64,000 nt of DNA from Protonemura montana. Its lineage: Eukaryota > Arthropoda > Insecta > Plecoptera > Nemouridae. Position 1 is the first letter of the stretch; each line of letters opens with the position of its first letter. The stretch spans positions 2,542,001 through 2,606,000 of the forward strand of contig CANOQG010000007.1 in the NCBI GenBank assembly GCA_947568835.1, written 5' to 3'. The notes beneath the pieces were generated by a model. That model did not search any database. It was not told the DNA's origin and worked only from the letters and a program-made list of their open reading frames with translations. The position numbers were made by a program, and so were the translations under genes. This document shows, one piece after another, positions 12,783 to 24,290 of this stretch.

Positions 12783-13969
12783 CAGGACATGGGACAGGAC
12801 ATGGGCAGGACATGGGGCAGGACATGGGGCAGGACATAGGGCAGGATATGGGGCAAGACATGGGACATGGGGCAGGACATGGGGCAGGACATGGAGCAGG
12901 ACATGGGGCAGGACATGGGGCAGGACATAGGGCAGGACATGGGGCAGGACATGGGACAGGACATATGGCAGGACATGGGGCAGGACATGTGGCAGGACAT
13001 GGGGCAGGACATGGGACATGGGGCTGGACAGGGGAAGGACATGGAGCAGGACATGGGGCAGGACATGGGGCAGGACATGGGGCAGGACATGGGACAGGAC
13101 ATAGGGAAGGACATGGGGCAGGACATGGGGCAGGACATGGGGCAGGACATTGGACATGGGGCAAGACATGGGGCAGGACATGGGGCAGAACATGGGGCAG
13201 GACATGGGGCAGGACACGGGGCAGGACATGGGGCAGGACATGGGGCAGGAAATAGGACAGGACAAGGGGCAGGACAAGAGGCAGGACATGGGACATGGGG
13301 CAGGACATGGGGCAGGACATGGGGCATGACATGGGGCAGGACATGGGACAGGACATGGGGCAGGACATGGGGCAAGACATGGGACATGGGGCAGGACATG
13401 GGGCAGGACATGGAGCAGGACATGGGACAGGACATAGGGCAGGACATGGGGCAGGATATAGGGCAGGACATGGGGCAGGACATGGGGCAGGGCATGGGGC
13501 AGGACATAGGGCAGGACATGGGGCAGGACATGAGGCAGGACATGGGACAGGATATGGGGCAGGACATGGGGCAGGAAATGGGGCAGGACATGGGACATGG
13601 GGCAGGACATGGAGCAGGACATGGGGCAGGACAAGGGGCAGGACATGGGGCAGGACATAGGGCAGGACATAGGGCAGGACATGGGGCAGGACATGGGGCA
13701 GGACATGGGACATGGGGCAAGACATGGGGCAGGACATAGGGCAGGACATGGGGCAGGACATGGGGCAGGACATGGGACAAGACATAGGGCAGGACATGGG
13801 GCAGGACATGGGGCAGGACATGGGGCAGGACATGGGACATGGGGCAGGACAGGGGGAGGACATGGAGCAGGACATGGGGCAGGACATGGGGCAGGACATG
13901 GGACAGGACATAGGGAAGGACATGGGGCAGGACATGGGGCAGGACATGGGGCAGGACATGGAACATGGG
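12215..13969 (+). repeat. Direct duplicate of 6,970-8,724 (offset 5,245 bp), truncated by the strand switch
   Basis: Unit variants from about 6,970 to 8,724 recur in order at 12,215-13,969, with scattered differences such as GACGCAGG at 8,032-8,039 against GAGGCAGG in the later copy, and one ATGGGG/ATAGGG exchange near 13,672. The later copy stops exactly at the orientation junction. Confidence 0.85.
12783..13969 (+). repeat. 1,187-bp spacer between the inverted-repeat arms
   Basis: This is ordinary 12-mer array. It is homologous in direct orientation to 7,538-8,724 (offset 5,245). It is also homologous in inverted orientation to about 25,358-26,532 (coordinates sum to 39,315, then 39,327 after one extra 12-bp unit). 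If the flanking arms paired, this segment would form the loop. Confidence 0.85.
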
Positions 13970-13980
13970 CCCCATGTCCT
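13961..13980. other. Strand-switch junction of the satellite (GC-skew reversal)
   Basis: Left of the junction the sequence ends ...GGAACATGGG; right of it begins CCCCATGTCCT. The left side follows the homologous copy at 8,713-8,724 exactly up to its GGG and then stops where that copy continues GCAAGAC. The right side is the reverse complement of the left arm starting at 12,782. Only one base (G at 13,969) fits both parents, so the join is essentially blunt. The join creates GGGCCC at 13,967-13,972, the only GGGCCC I can find in the window. There is no linker, transposon or target-site duplication. Confidence 0.95.
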
Positions 13981-16890
13981 ATGTCCTGCCCCATGTCCTG
14001 CCCCTTGTCCTGTCCCATTTCCTGCCCCATGTCCTGCCCTATGTCCTGTCCCATGTCCTGCCCCTTGTCCTGCACCATGTCCTGCTCCATGTCCTGCCCC
14101 ATGTCCCATGTCCTGCCCCATTTCCTGCCCCATGTCCTGCCCCATGTCCTGCCCCATGTCCTGCCACATGTCCTGCCCCATGTCCTGCCCCATGTCCTGC
14201 CCTATGTCCTGCCCCATGTCCTGCCCCATGTCCTGCCCCATGTCCTGCCCATGTCCTGTCCCATGTCCTGCCCCATGTCATGCCCCATGTCCTGCCCCAT
14301 GTCCTGCCCCATGTCCTATGTCCTGCCCCATGTCCTGCCCCTTGTCCTGTCCCATTTCCTGCCCCATGTCCTGCCCTATGTCCTGTCCCATGTCCTGCCC
14401 CTTGTCCTGCCCCATGTCCTGCTCCATGTCCTGCCCCATGTCCCATGTCCTGCTCCATGTCCTTCCCCTGTCCAGCCCCATGTCCCATGTCCTGCCCCAT
14501 GTCCTGCCACATGTCCTGCCCTATGTCCTGTCCCATGTCCTGCCCCTTGTCCTGCCCCATGTCCTGCTCCATGTCCTGCCCCATGTCCCATGTCCTGCTC
14601 CATGTCCTTCCCCTGTCCAGCCCCATGTCCCATGTCCTGCCCCATGTCCTGCCACATGTCCTGCCCCAAATCCTGCCCCATGTCCTGCCCCATGTCCTGC
14701 CCTATGTCCTGTCTTATGTCCTGCCCCATGTAATGCCCCATGTCCTGCTCCATGTCCTCCCCCTGTCCTGCCCTATGTCTTATGTCCTGCCCCATGTCCT
14801 GCCTCATGGCCTGCCCCATGTCCTGCCCTATGTCCTGTCCCATGTCCTGCCCCATTTCCTGCCCCATGTCCTGCTCCATGTCCTGCCCCATGTCCTGCCC
14901 AATGTCCCGCTCCATGTCCTCCCCCTGTCCTGCCTCATGTCCCATGTCCTGCCCCATGTCCTGCCCCATGTCCTGCCCCATGTCCTGCCCCATGTCCTGT
15001 CCCATGTCCTGCCCCATGTTTTGCCCCATGTCCTGTCCAATGTCCTGCCTCATGTCCTGCCCCATGTCCTGCCCCATGTCCTGCCCCATGTCCTGCCCCA
15101 TGTCCTGTCCCATGTCCTGCCCCATGTCATGCCCCATGTCCTGCCCCATGTCCTGCCCCATGTCCCATGTCCTGCCCCATGTCCTGCCCTTTGTCCTGTC
15201 CCATTTCCTGCCCCATGTCCTGCCCCATGTCCTGCCCCATGTCCTGCCCCATGTCCTGCCCCATGTCTTGCCCCATGTCCCATGTCCTGCCCCATGTCCT
15301 GCCCCATGTCCTGCCCCATGTCCTTCCCTATGTCCTGTCCCATGTCCTGCCCCATGTCCTGCCCCATGTCCTGCTCCATGTTCTCCCCCTGTCCTGCCCC
15401 ATGTCCCATGTCCTGCCCCATGTCCTGCGCCATGTCCTGCCCCATGTCCTGCCCTATGTCTTGTCCCATGTCCTGCCCAATGTCCTGCCCCATGTCCTGC
15501 CCTATGTCCTGCCCCTTGTCTTGCCCCATGTCCCATGTCCTGCCCCATGTCCTGCCCCATGTCCTGCCCCATGTCCTGCCCTATGTCCTGCCCCATGTCC
15601 TGCCCCATGTCCTGCTCCATGTCCTGCCCCATGTCCTGCCCCATGTCCCATGTCATGCCCCATGTCCTGCCCCATGTCCTGCCCCATGTCCTGTCCCATG
15701 ACCTGCTCTATGTCCTGCCCCATGTCTTGCCCCATGTCCCATGTCCTGCCTCACGTCCTGCCCCATGTCCTGCCCCATGTCCTGCCCCATGTCCTGCCCC
15801 ATGTCCTGCCCCATGTCCTGCCCTATGTCCTGCCCCATGTCCTGCCCCATGTCCTGCCCTATGCCCTGTCCCATGTCCTGTCCCATGTCATTTCCCATGT
15901 CCTGCTCCATGTCCTGCCCCATGTCCAGCCCCATGTCCTGCCCTATGTCCTGCCCCATGTCCTGCCCCATGTCCTGCTCCATGTCCTGCCCCATGTCCTG
16001 CCCCATGTCCCATGTCATGCCCCATGTCCTGCCCCATGTCCTGCCCCATGTCCTGCCCCATGTCCTGCCCCATGTCCTGCCCTATGTCCTGTCCCATGTC
16101 CTGCCCCTTGTCCTGCCCCATGTCCTGCTCCATGTCCTTCCCCATGTCCCATGTCCTGCCCCATTGCCTGCCCCATGTCCTGCCCAATGTCCTGCCCCAT
16201 GTCCTGCCACATGTCCTGCCCCATGTCCTGCCCCATGTCCTGTCCCATTTCCTGCCCCATGTCCTGCCCCATGTCCTGCCCCTAGTCCTGCCCTATGTCC
16301 TGTCCCATGTCCTGCCCCATGTCCTGCCCCATGTCCTGTCCCATGTCCTGCCTCATGTCCTGCCCCATGTCCTACCCTATGTCCTGCCCCATGTCCTGCC
16401 CCATGTCCTGCCCCATGTCCTGCCCTATGTCCTGCCCCATGTCCTGCCTTATGTCCTGCCCTATGTCCTGTCCCATGTCCTGCCCCATGTCCTGCCCCAT
16501 GTCCTGTCCCATGTCATGTCCCATGTCCTGCTCCATGTCCTGTTCCATGTCCTGCCCCATGTCCTGCCCCATGTCCTGCCCCATGTCCTGCCCCATGTCC
16601 TGCCCCATGTCCTGTCTCATGTCCTGCACCATGTCCTGCCCCATGTCCTGCCCCATGTCCTGCCCCATGTCCTGCTCCATGTCCTGCCCCATGTCCTGCC
16701 CCATGTCCCATGTCCTGCCCCATGTCCTGCCCCATGTCCTGTCCCATGTCCTGCCCCATGTCATGCCCCATGTCCTGCCCCATGTCCTGCCCCATGTCCC
16801 ATGTCCTGCCTCATGTCCTGCCCCTTGTCCTGTCCTATTTCCTGCCCCATGTCCTGCCCCATGTCCTGCCCCGTGTCCTGCCCCATGTCC
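13970..16890 (-). repeat. Right arm of the ~2.9-kb imperfect inverted repeat
   Basis: This is the reverse complement of about 9,903-12,782. Because the left arm is itself triplicated, 15,050-16,890 matches the equivalent part of each left higher-order copy (coordinate sums 22,012 for the copy at 5.1-7.0 kb and 26,793 for the copy at 9.9-11.7 kb). Correspondence fails near 16,890, where a longer run of plain units replaces the left-arm pattern. A few substitutions separate the arms, for example ATTTCCC at 15,889-15,895 where the left copy implies ATGTCCC. Confidence 0.85.
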
Positions 16891-17327
16891 TGCCCCATGT
16901 CCTGCTCCATGTCCTGCCCCATGTCCTGCCCCATGTCCTGCCCTATGTCCTGCCCCATGTCCTGCCCCATGTCCTGCCCCATGTCCTGCCCCATGTCCTG
17001 CCCCATGTCCTGCCCCATGTCCTGCCCCATGTCCTGCCCCATGTCCTGCCCCATGTCCTGCCCCATGTCCCATGTCCTGCCCCATGTCCTGCCCCTTGTT
17101 CTGTCCCATTTCCTGCCCCATGTCCTACCCCATGTCCTGCCTCATGTCCTGCCCCATGTCCTGCCCCATGTCCTGCCTCATGTCCTGCCCCATGTCTTGC
17201 CCCATGTCCCATGTCCTGCCCCATGTCCTGCCCCATGTCCTGCCCCATGTCCTGCCCTATGTCCTGTCTTATGTCCTGCCCCATGTAATGCCCCATGTCC
17301 TGCTCCATGTCCTCCCCCTGTCCTGCC

Positions 17328-17346
17328 CTCTATCTTATGTCCAGCC
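17328..17346 (-). repeat. Diagnostic variant segment CTCTATCTTATGTCCAG (landmark series)
   Basis: This rare segment marks one class of right-arm block. I find it beginning at 17,328, 23,111, 29,891, 35,270, 37,838, 43,295, 51,341, 52,771 and about 62,669, and never in the left arm. The spacings (5,783; 6,780; 5,379; 2,568; 5,457; 8,046; 1,430; 9,898) show that block copies were shuffled and not added at a fixed period. Confidence 0.85.
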
Positions 17347-20300
17347 CCATGTCCTGCCTCATGGCCTGCCCCATGTCCTGCCCTATGTCCTGTCCCATGT
17401 CCTGCCCCATTTCCTGCCCCATGTCCTGCTCCATGTCCTGCCCCATGTCCTGCCCCATGTCCCGCTCCATGTCCTCCCCATGTCCTGCCTCATGTCCCAT
17501 GTCCTGCCCAATGTCCTGCCTCATGTCCTGCCCCATGTCCTGCCCCATGTCCTGCCCCATGTCCTGCCCCATGTCCTGTCCCATGTCCTGCCCCATGTCA
17601 TGCCCCATGTCCTGCCCCATGTCCTGCCCCATGTCCCATGTCCTGCCCCATGTCCTGCCCTTTGTCCTGTCCCATTTCCTGCCCCATGTCCTGCCCCATG
17701 TCCTGCCCCATGTCCTGCCCCATGTCCTGCCCCATGTCTTGCCCCATGTTCCATGTCCTGCCCCATGTCCTGCCCCATGTCCTGCCCCATGTCCTTCCCT
17801 ATGTCCTGTCCCATGTCCTGCCCCATGTCCTGCCCCATGTCCTGCTCCATGTCCTCCCCCTGTCCTGCCCCATGTCCCATGTCCTGCATCATGTCCTGCC
17901 CCATGTCCTGCCCCATGTCCTGCCCTATGTCTTGTCCCATGTCCTGCCCCATGTCCTGCCCCATGTCCTGCCCTATGTCCTGCCCCATGTCTTGCCCCAT
18001 GTCCCATGTCCTGCCCCATGTCCTGCCCCATGTCCTGCCCCATGTCCTGCCCTATGTCCTGCCCCATGTCCTGCCCCTTGTCCTGCCCCATGTCCTGCTC
18101 CATGTCCTGCCCCATGTCCCATGTCCTGCCCCATTTCCTGCCCCATGTCCTGCCCCATGTCCTGTCCCATGTCCTGCCTCATGTCCTGCCCCATGTCCTG
18201 CCCTATGTCCTGCCCCATGCCCTGCCCCATGTCCTGTCCCATGTCCTGCCCTATGTCCTGCCCCATGTCCTGCCCTATGTCCTGTCCCATGTCCTGCTCC
18301 ATGTCCTGCCCCATGTCCTGCCCCATGTCCCATGTCTTGCCCCATGTCCTGCCCCATGTCCTGCCCCATGTCCTGCCCCATGTCCTGCCCTATGTCCTGT
18401 CCCATGTCCTGCCCCATGTCCTGCCCCATGTCCCATGTCCTGCCCCATGTCCTGCCCCTTGTCCTGTCCCATTTCCTGCCCCATGTCCTACCCCATGTCC
18501 TGCCCCATGTCCTGCCCCATGTCCTGCCCCATGTCCTGCCTCATGTCCTGCCCCATGTCTTGCCCCATGTCCCATGTCCTGCCCCATGTCTTGCCCCATG
18601 TCCTGCCCCATGTCCTGCCCTATGTCCTGTCTTATGTCCTGCCCAATGTAATGCCCCATGTCCTGCTCCATGTCCTCCCCCTGTCCTGCCCCATGTCCCA
18701 TGTCCTGCCCCATTTCCTGCCCCATGTCCTGCCCCATGTCCTGCCCCATGTCCTGCCCCATGTCCTGTCCCATGTCCTGCCCCATGTCCTGCCCCATGTC
18801 CTGCCCCTAGTCCTGCCCTATGTCCTGTCCCATGTCCTGCCCCATGTCCTGCCCCATGTCCTGCCCCATGTCCTGCCCCATGTCCTGCCCCATGTCTTGC
18901 CCCATGTCCCATGTCCTGCCCCATGTCCTGCCCCATGTCCTGCCCCATGTCCTTCCCTATGTCCTGTCCCATGTCCTGCCCCATGTCCTGCCCCATGTCC
19001 TGCTCCATGTCCTCCCCCTGTCCTGCCCCATGTCCCATGTCCTGCCCCATGTCCTGCCCCATGTCCTGCCCCATGTCCTGCCCTATGTCTTGTCCCATGT
19101 CCTGCCCCATGTCCTGCCCCATGTCCTGCCCTATGTCCTGCCCCATGTCTTGCCCCATGTCCCATGTCCTGCCCTATGTCCTGCCCCATGTCCTGCCCCA
19201 TGTCCTGCCCCATGTCCTGCCCTATGTCATGCCCCATGTCCTGCCCTATGTCCTGTCCCATGTCCTGCTCCATGTCCTGCCCCATGTCCTGCCCCATGTC
19301 CCATGTCCTGCCCCATGTCCTGCCCCATGTCCTGTCCCATGTCCTGCCCCATGTCATGCCCCATGTCCTGCCCCATGTCCTGCCCCATGTCCCATGTCCT
19401 GCCTCATGTCCTGCCCCTTGTCCTGTCCTATTTCCTGCCCCATGTCCTGCCCCATGTCCTGCCCCGTGTCCTGCCCCATGTCCTGCCCCATGTTCTGCCC
19501 CATGTCCTGCCCCATGTCTTGCCCCATGTCCCATGTCCTGCCCCATGTCCTGCCCCATGTCCTGCCCCATGTCCTTCCCTATGTCCTGTCCCATGTCCTG
19601 CCCCATGTCCTGCCCCATGTCCTGCCCCATGTCCTGCTCCATGTCCTTCCCCTGTCCAGCCCCATGTCCCATGTCCTGCCCCATGTCCTGCCACATGTCC
19701 TGCCCCATGTCCTGCCATATGTCCTGTCCCATGTCCTGCCCCATGTCCTGCCCTATGTCCTGCCCCATGTCCTGCCCCATGTCCTGCTCCATGTCCTGCC
19801 CCATGTCCTGCCCCATGTCCAATGTCTTGCCCCATATCCTGCCCTATGTCCTGCCCCATGTCCTGCCCCATGTCCTGCCCATGTCCTGTCCCATGTCCTG
19901 CCCCATGTCATGCCCCATGTCCTGCCCCATGTCCTGCCCCATGTCCTATGTCCTGCCCCATGTCCTGCCCCTTGTCCTGTCCCATTTCCTGCCCCATGTC
20001 CTGCCCCATGTCCTGACCCATGTCCTGCCCCATGTCCTGCCCCATGTCCTGCCGTATGTCCTGCCCCATGTCCTGCCCCATGTCCTGCCCTATGTCCTGT
20101 CCCATGTCCTGTCCCATGTCATGTCCCATGTCCTGCTCCATGTCCTGCCCCATGTCCTGCCCCATGTCCCATGTTTTGCCTCATGTCCTGCCCCATGTCC
20201 TGCCCCATGTCCTGCCCCATGTCCTGCCCCATGTCCTGTCCCATGTCCTGCCCCATGTTTTGCCCCATGTCCTGCCCCATGTCCTGCCCTATGTCCTGTC

Positions 20301-23300
20301 CCATGTCCTGCCCCATGTCCTGTCCCATGTCATGTCCCATGTCCTGCTCCATGTCCTGCCCCATGTCCTGCCCCATGTCCTGCCCTATGTCCTGCCCCAT
20401 GTCCTGCCCCATGTCCTGCCCCATGTCCTGCCCCATGTCCTGCCCCATGTCCTGCCCCATGTCCTGCCCCATGTCCTGCCCCATGTCCTGCCCCATGTCC
20501 CATGTCCTGCTCCATGTCCTGCCCCTTGTCCTGTCCCATTTCCTGCCCCATGTCCTACCCCATGTCCTGCCCCATGTCCTGCCCCATGTCCTGCCCCATG
20601 TCCTGCCTCATGTCCTGCCCCATGTCTTGCCCCATGTCCCTTGTCCTGCCCCATGTCCTGCCCCATGTCCTGCCCCATGTCCTGCCCTATGTCCTGTCTT
20701 ATGTCCTGCCCCATGTAATGCCCCATGTCCTGCTCCATGTCCTCCCCCTGTCCTGCCCTATGTCTTATGTCCTGCCCCATGTCCTGCCTCATGGCCTGCC
20801 CCATGTCCCGCCCTATGTCCTGTCCCATGTCCTGCCCCATTTCCTGCCCCATGTCCTGCTCCATGTCCTGCCCCATGTCCTGCCCCATGTCCCGCTCCAT
20901 GTCCTCCCCATGTCCTGCCTCATGTCCCATGTCCTGCCCCATGTCCTGCCCCATGTCCTGTCCCATGTCCTGCCCCATGTTTTGCCCCATGTCCTGTCCA
21001 ATGTCCTGCCTCATGTCCTGCCCCATGTCCTGCCCCATGTCCTATGTCCTGCCCCATGTCCTGCCCCTTGTCCTGTCCCATTTCCTGCCCCATGTCCTGC
21101 CCTATGTCCTGTCCCATGTCCTGCCCCTTGTCCTGCACCATGTCCTGCTCCATGTCCTGCCCCATGTCCCATGTCCTGCCCCATTTCCTGCCCCATGTCC
21201 TGCCCCATGTCCTGCCCCATGTCCTGCCACATGTCCTGCCCCATGTCCTGCCCCATGTCCTGCCCTATTTCCTGCCCCATGTCCTGCCCCATGTCCTGCC
21301 CCATGTCCTGCCCATGTCCTGTCCCTTGTCCTGCCCCATGTCATGCCCCATGTCCTGCCCCATGTCCTGCCCCATGTCCTATGTCCTGCCCCATGTCCTG
21401 CCCCTTGTCCTGTCCCATTTCCTGCCCCATGTCCTGCCCTATGTCCTGTCCCATGTCCTGCCCCTTGTCCTGCCCCATGTCCTGCTCCATGTCCTGCCCC
21501 ATGTCCCATGTCCTGCTCCATGTCCTTCCCCTGTCCAGCCCCATGTCCCATGTCCTGCCCCATGTCCTGCCACATGTCCTGCCCTATGTCCTGTCCCATG
21601 TCCTGCCCCTTGTCCTGCCCCATGTCCTGCTCCATGTCCTGCCCCATGTCCCATGTCCTGCTCCATGTCCTTCCCCTGTCCAGCCCCATGTCCCATGTCC
21701 TCCCCATGTCCTGCCACATGTCCTGCCCCATATCCTGCCCCATGTCCTGCCCCATGTCCTGCCCTATGTCCTGTCTTATGTCCTGCCCCATGTAATGCCC
21801 CATGTCCTGCTCCATGTCCTCCCCCTGTCCTGCCCTATGTCTTATGTCCTGCCCCATGTCCTGCCTCATGGCCTGCCCCATGTCCTGCCCTATGTCCTGT
21901 CCCATGTCCTGCCCCATTTCCTGCCCCATGTCCTGCTCCATGTCCTGCCCCATGTCCTGCCCAATGTCCCGCTCCATGTCCTCCCCCTGTCCTGCCTCAT
22001 GTCCCATGTCCTGCCCCATGTCCTGCCCCATGTCCTGCCCCATGTCCTGCCCCATGTCCTGTCCCATGTCCTGCCCCATGTTTTGCCCCATGTCCTGTCC
22101 AATGTCCTGCCTCATGTCCTGCCCCATGTCCTGCCCCATGTCCTGCCCCATGTCCTACCCTATGTCCTGCCCCATGTCCTGCCCCATGTCCTGCCCCATG
22201 TCCTGCCCTATGTCCTGCCCCATGTCCTGCCTTATGTCCTGCCCTATGTCCTGTCCCATGTCCTGCCCCATGTCCTGCCCCATGTCCTGTCCCATGTCAT
22301 GTCCCATGTCCTGCTCCATGTCCTGTTCCATGTCCTGCCCCATGTCCTGCCCCATGTCCTGCCCCATGTCCTGCCCCATGTCCTGCCCCATGTCCTGTCT
22401 CATGTCCTGCACCATGTCCTGCCCCATGTCCTGCCCCATGTCCTGCCCCATGTCCTGCTCCATGTCCTGCCCCATGTCCTGCCCAATGTCCCATGTCCTG
22501 CCCCATGTCCTGCCCCATGTCCTGTCCCATGTCCTGCCCCATGTCATGCCCCATGTCCTGCCCCATGTCCTGCCCCATGTCCCATGTCCTGCCTCATGTC
22601 CTGCCCCTTGTCCTGTCCTATTTCCTGCCCCATGTCCTGCCCCATGTCCTGCCCCGTGTCCTGCCCCATGTCCTGCCCCATGTCCTGCTCCATGTCCTGC
22701 CCCATGTCCTGCCCCATGTCCTGCCCTATGTCCTGCCCCATGTCCTGCCCCATGTCCTGCCCCATGTCCTGCCCCATGTCCTGCCCCATGTCCTGCCCCA
22801 TGTCCTGCCCCATGTCCTGCCCCATGTCCTGCCCCATGTCCTGCCCCATGTCCCATGTCCTGCCCCATGTCCTGCCCCTTGTCCTGTCCCATTTCCTGCC
22901 CCATGTCCTACCCCATGTCCTGCCTCATGTCCTGCCCCATGTCCTGCCCCATGTCCTGCCTCATGTCCTGCCCCATGTCTTGCCCCATGTCCCATGTCCT
23001 GCCCCATGTCCTGCCCCATGTCCTGCCCCATGTCCTGCCCTATGTCCTGTCTTATGTCCTGCCCCATGTAATGCCCCATGTCCTGCTCCATGTCCTCCCC
23101 CTGTCCTGCCCTCTATCTTATGTCCAGCCCCATGTCCTGCCTCATGGCCTGCCCCATGTCCTGCCCTATGTCCTGTCCCATGTCCTGCCCCATTTCCTGC
23201 CCCATGTCCTGCTCCATGTCCTGCCCCATGTCCTGCCCCATGTCCCGCTCCATGTCCTCCCCATGTCCTGCCTCATGTCCCATGTCCTGCCCAATGTCCT

Positions 23301-24290
23301 GCCTCATGTCCTGCCCCATGTCCTGCCCCATGTCCTGCCCCATGTCCTGCCCCATGTCCTGTCCCATGTCCTGCCCCATGTCATGCCCCATGTCCTGCCC
23401 CATGTCCTGCCCCATGTCCCATGTCCTGCCCCATGTCCTGCCCTTTGTCCTGTCCCATTTCCTGCCCCATGTCCTGCCCCATGTCCTGCCCCATGTCCTG
23501 CCCCATGTCCTGCCCCATGTCTTGCCCCATGTTCCATGTCCTGCCCCATGTCCTGCCCCATGTCCTGCCCCATGTCCTTCCCTATGTCCTGTCCCATGTC
23601 CTGCCCCATGTCCTGCCCCATGTCCTGCTCCATGTCCTCCCCCTGTCCTGCCCCATGTCCCATGTCCTGCATCATGTCCTGCCCCATGTCCTGCCCCATG
23701 TCCTGCCCTATGTCTTGTCCCATGTCCTGCCCCATGTCCTGCCCCATGTCCTGCCCTATGTCCTGCCCCATGTCTTGCCCCATGTCCCATGTCCTGCCCC
23801 ATGTCCTGCCCCATGTCCTGCCCCATGTCCTGCCCTATGTCCTGCCCCATGTCCTGCCCCTTGTCCTGCCCCATGTCCTGCTCCATGTCCTGCCCCATGT
23901 CCCATGTCCTGCCCCATTTCCTGCCCCATGTCCTGCCCCATGTCCAATGTCTTGCCCCATATCCTGCCCTATGTCCTGCCCCATGTCCTGCCCCATGTCC
24001 TGCCCATGTCCTGTCCCATGTCCTGCCCCATGTCATGCCCCATGTCCTGCCCCATGTCCTGCCCCATGTCCTATGTCCTGCCCCATGTCCTGCCCCTTGT
24101 CCTGTCCCATTTCCTGCCCCATGTCCTGCCCCATGTCCTGACCCATGTCCTGCCCCATGTCCTGCCCCATGTCCTGCCGTATGTCCTGCCCCATGTCCTG
24201 CCCCATGTCCTGCCCTATGTCCTGTCCCATGTCCTGTCCCATGTCATGTCCCATGTCCTGCTCCATGTCCTGCCCCATGTCCTGCCCCAT

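Larger units (their letters stand above)
1..13969 (+). repeat. Left array arm, G-rich strand on top
   Basis: All units in this interval read CAGGACATGGGG on the given strand. The arm is organised into higher-order blocks of about 3.5-3.7 kb (listed separately). It ends with a segment, from about 11,975 to 13,969, whose variants otherwise belong to the right arm: for example, the only CATTACATG unit I find in this arm lies at 12,017-12,025. The arm runs off the left edge of the window, so its true length is unknown. Confidence 0.97.
13970..24290 (-). repeat. Right-arm large block, copy 1 (partner of 26,533-36,450)
   Basis: From the junction onward this segment matches the sequence starting at 26,533. 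The offset is 12,563 up to about 18.35 kb and 12,599 from about 18.5 to 20.3 kb (36 extra bp, three units, in copy 2). It is 12,159 from about 21.3 to 24.3 kb, after a rearranged interval near 20.4-21.3 kb. Over 15,741-17,288 against 28,304-29,851 I could see only two changed residues when both were translated. Private substitutions of this copy include GCGCC near 15,427 and TCCAGCCCC near 15,924. Confidence 0.87.

Noticed and set aside
13961..13980. Palindromic replication origin or recombinase site at the junction
   Set aside because: The GGGCCC core is only a by-product of joining GGG to CCCC. The flanks are not symmetric beyond the unit itself, and no recombinase gene or second copy of the site is present.
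14730..14735. CATGTAATG segments as polyadenylation or start signals
   Set aside because: They are a recurring point-variant unit of the right arm with no AATAAA, no adjoining unique sequence and no associated gene.
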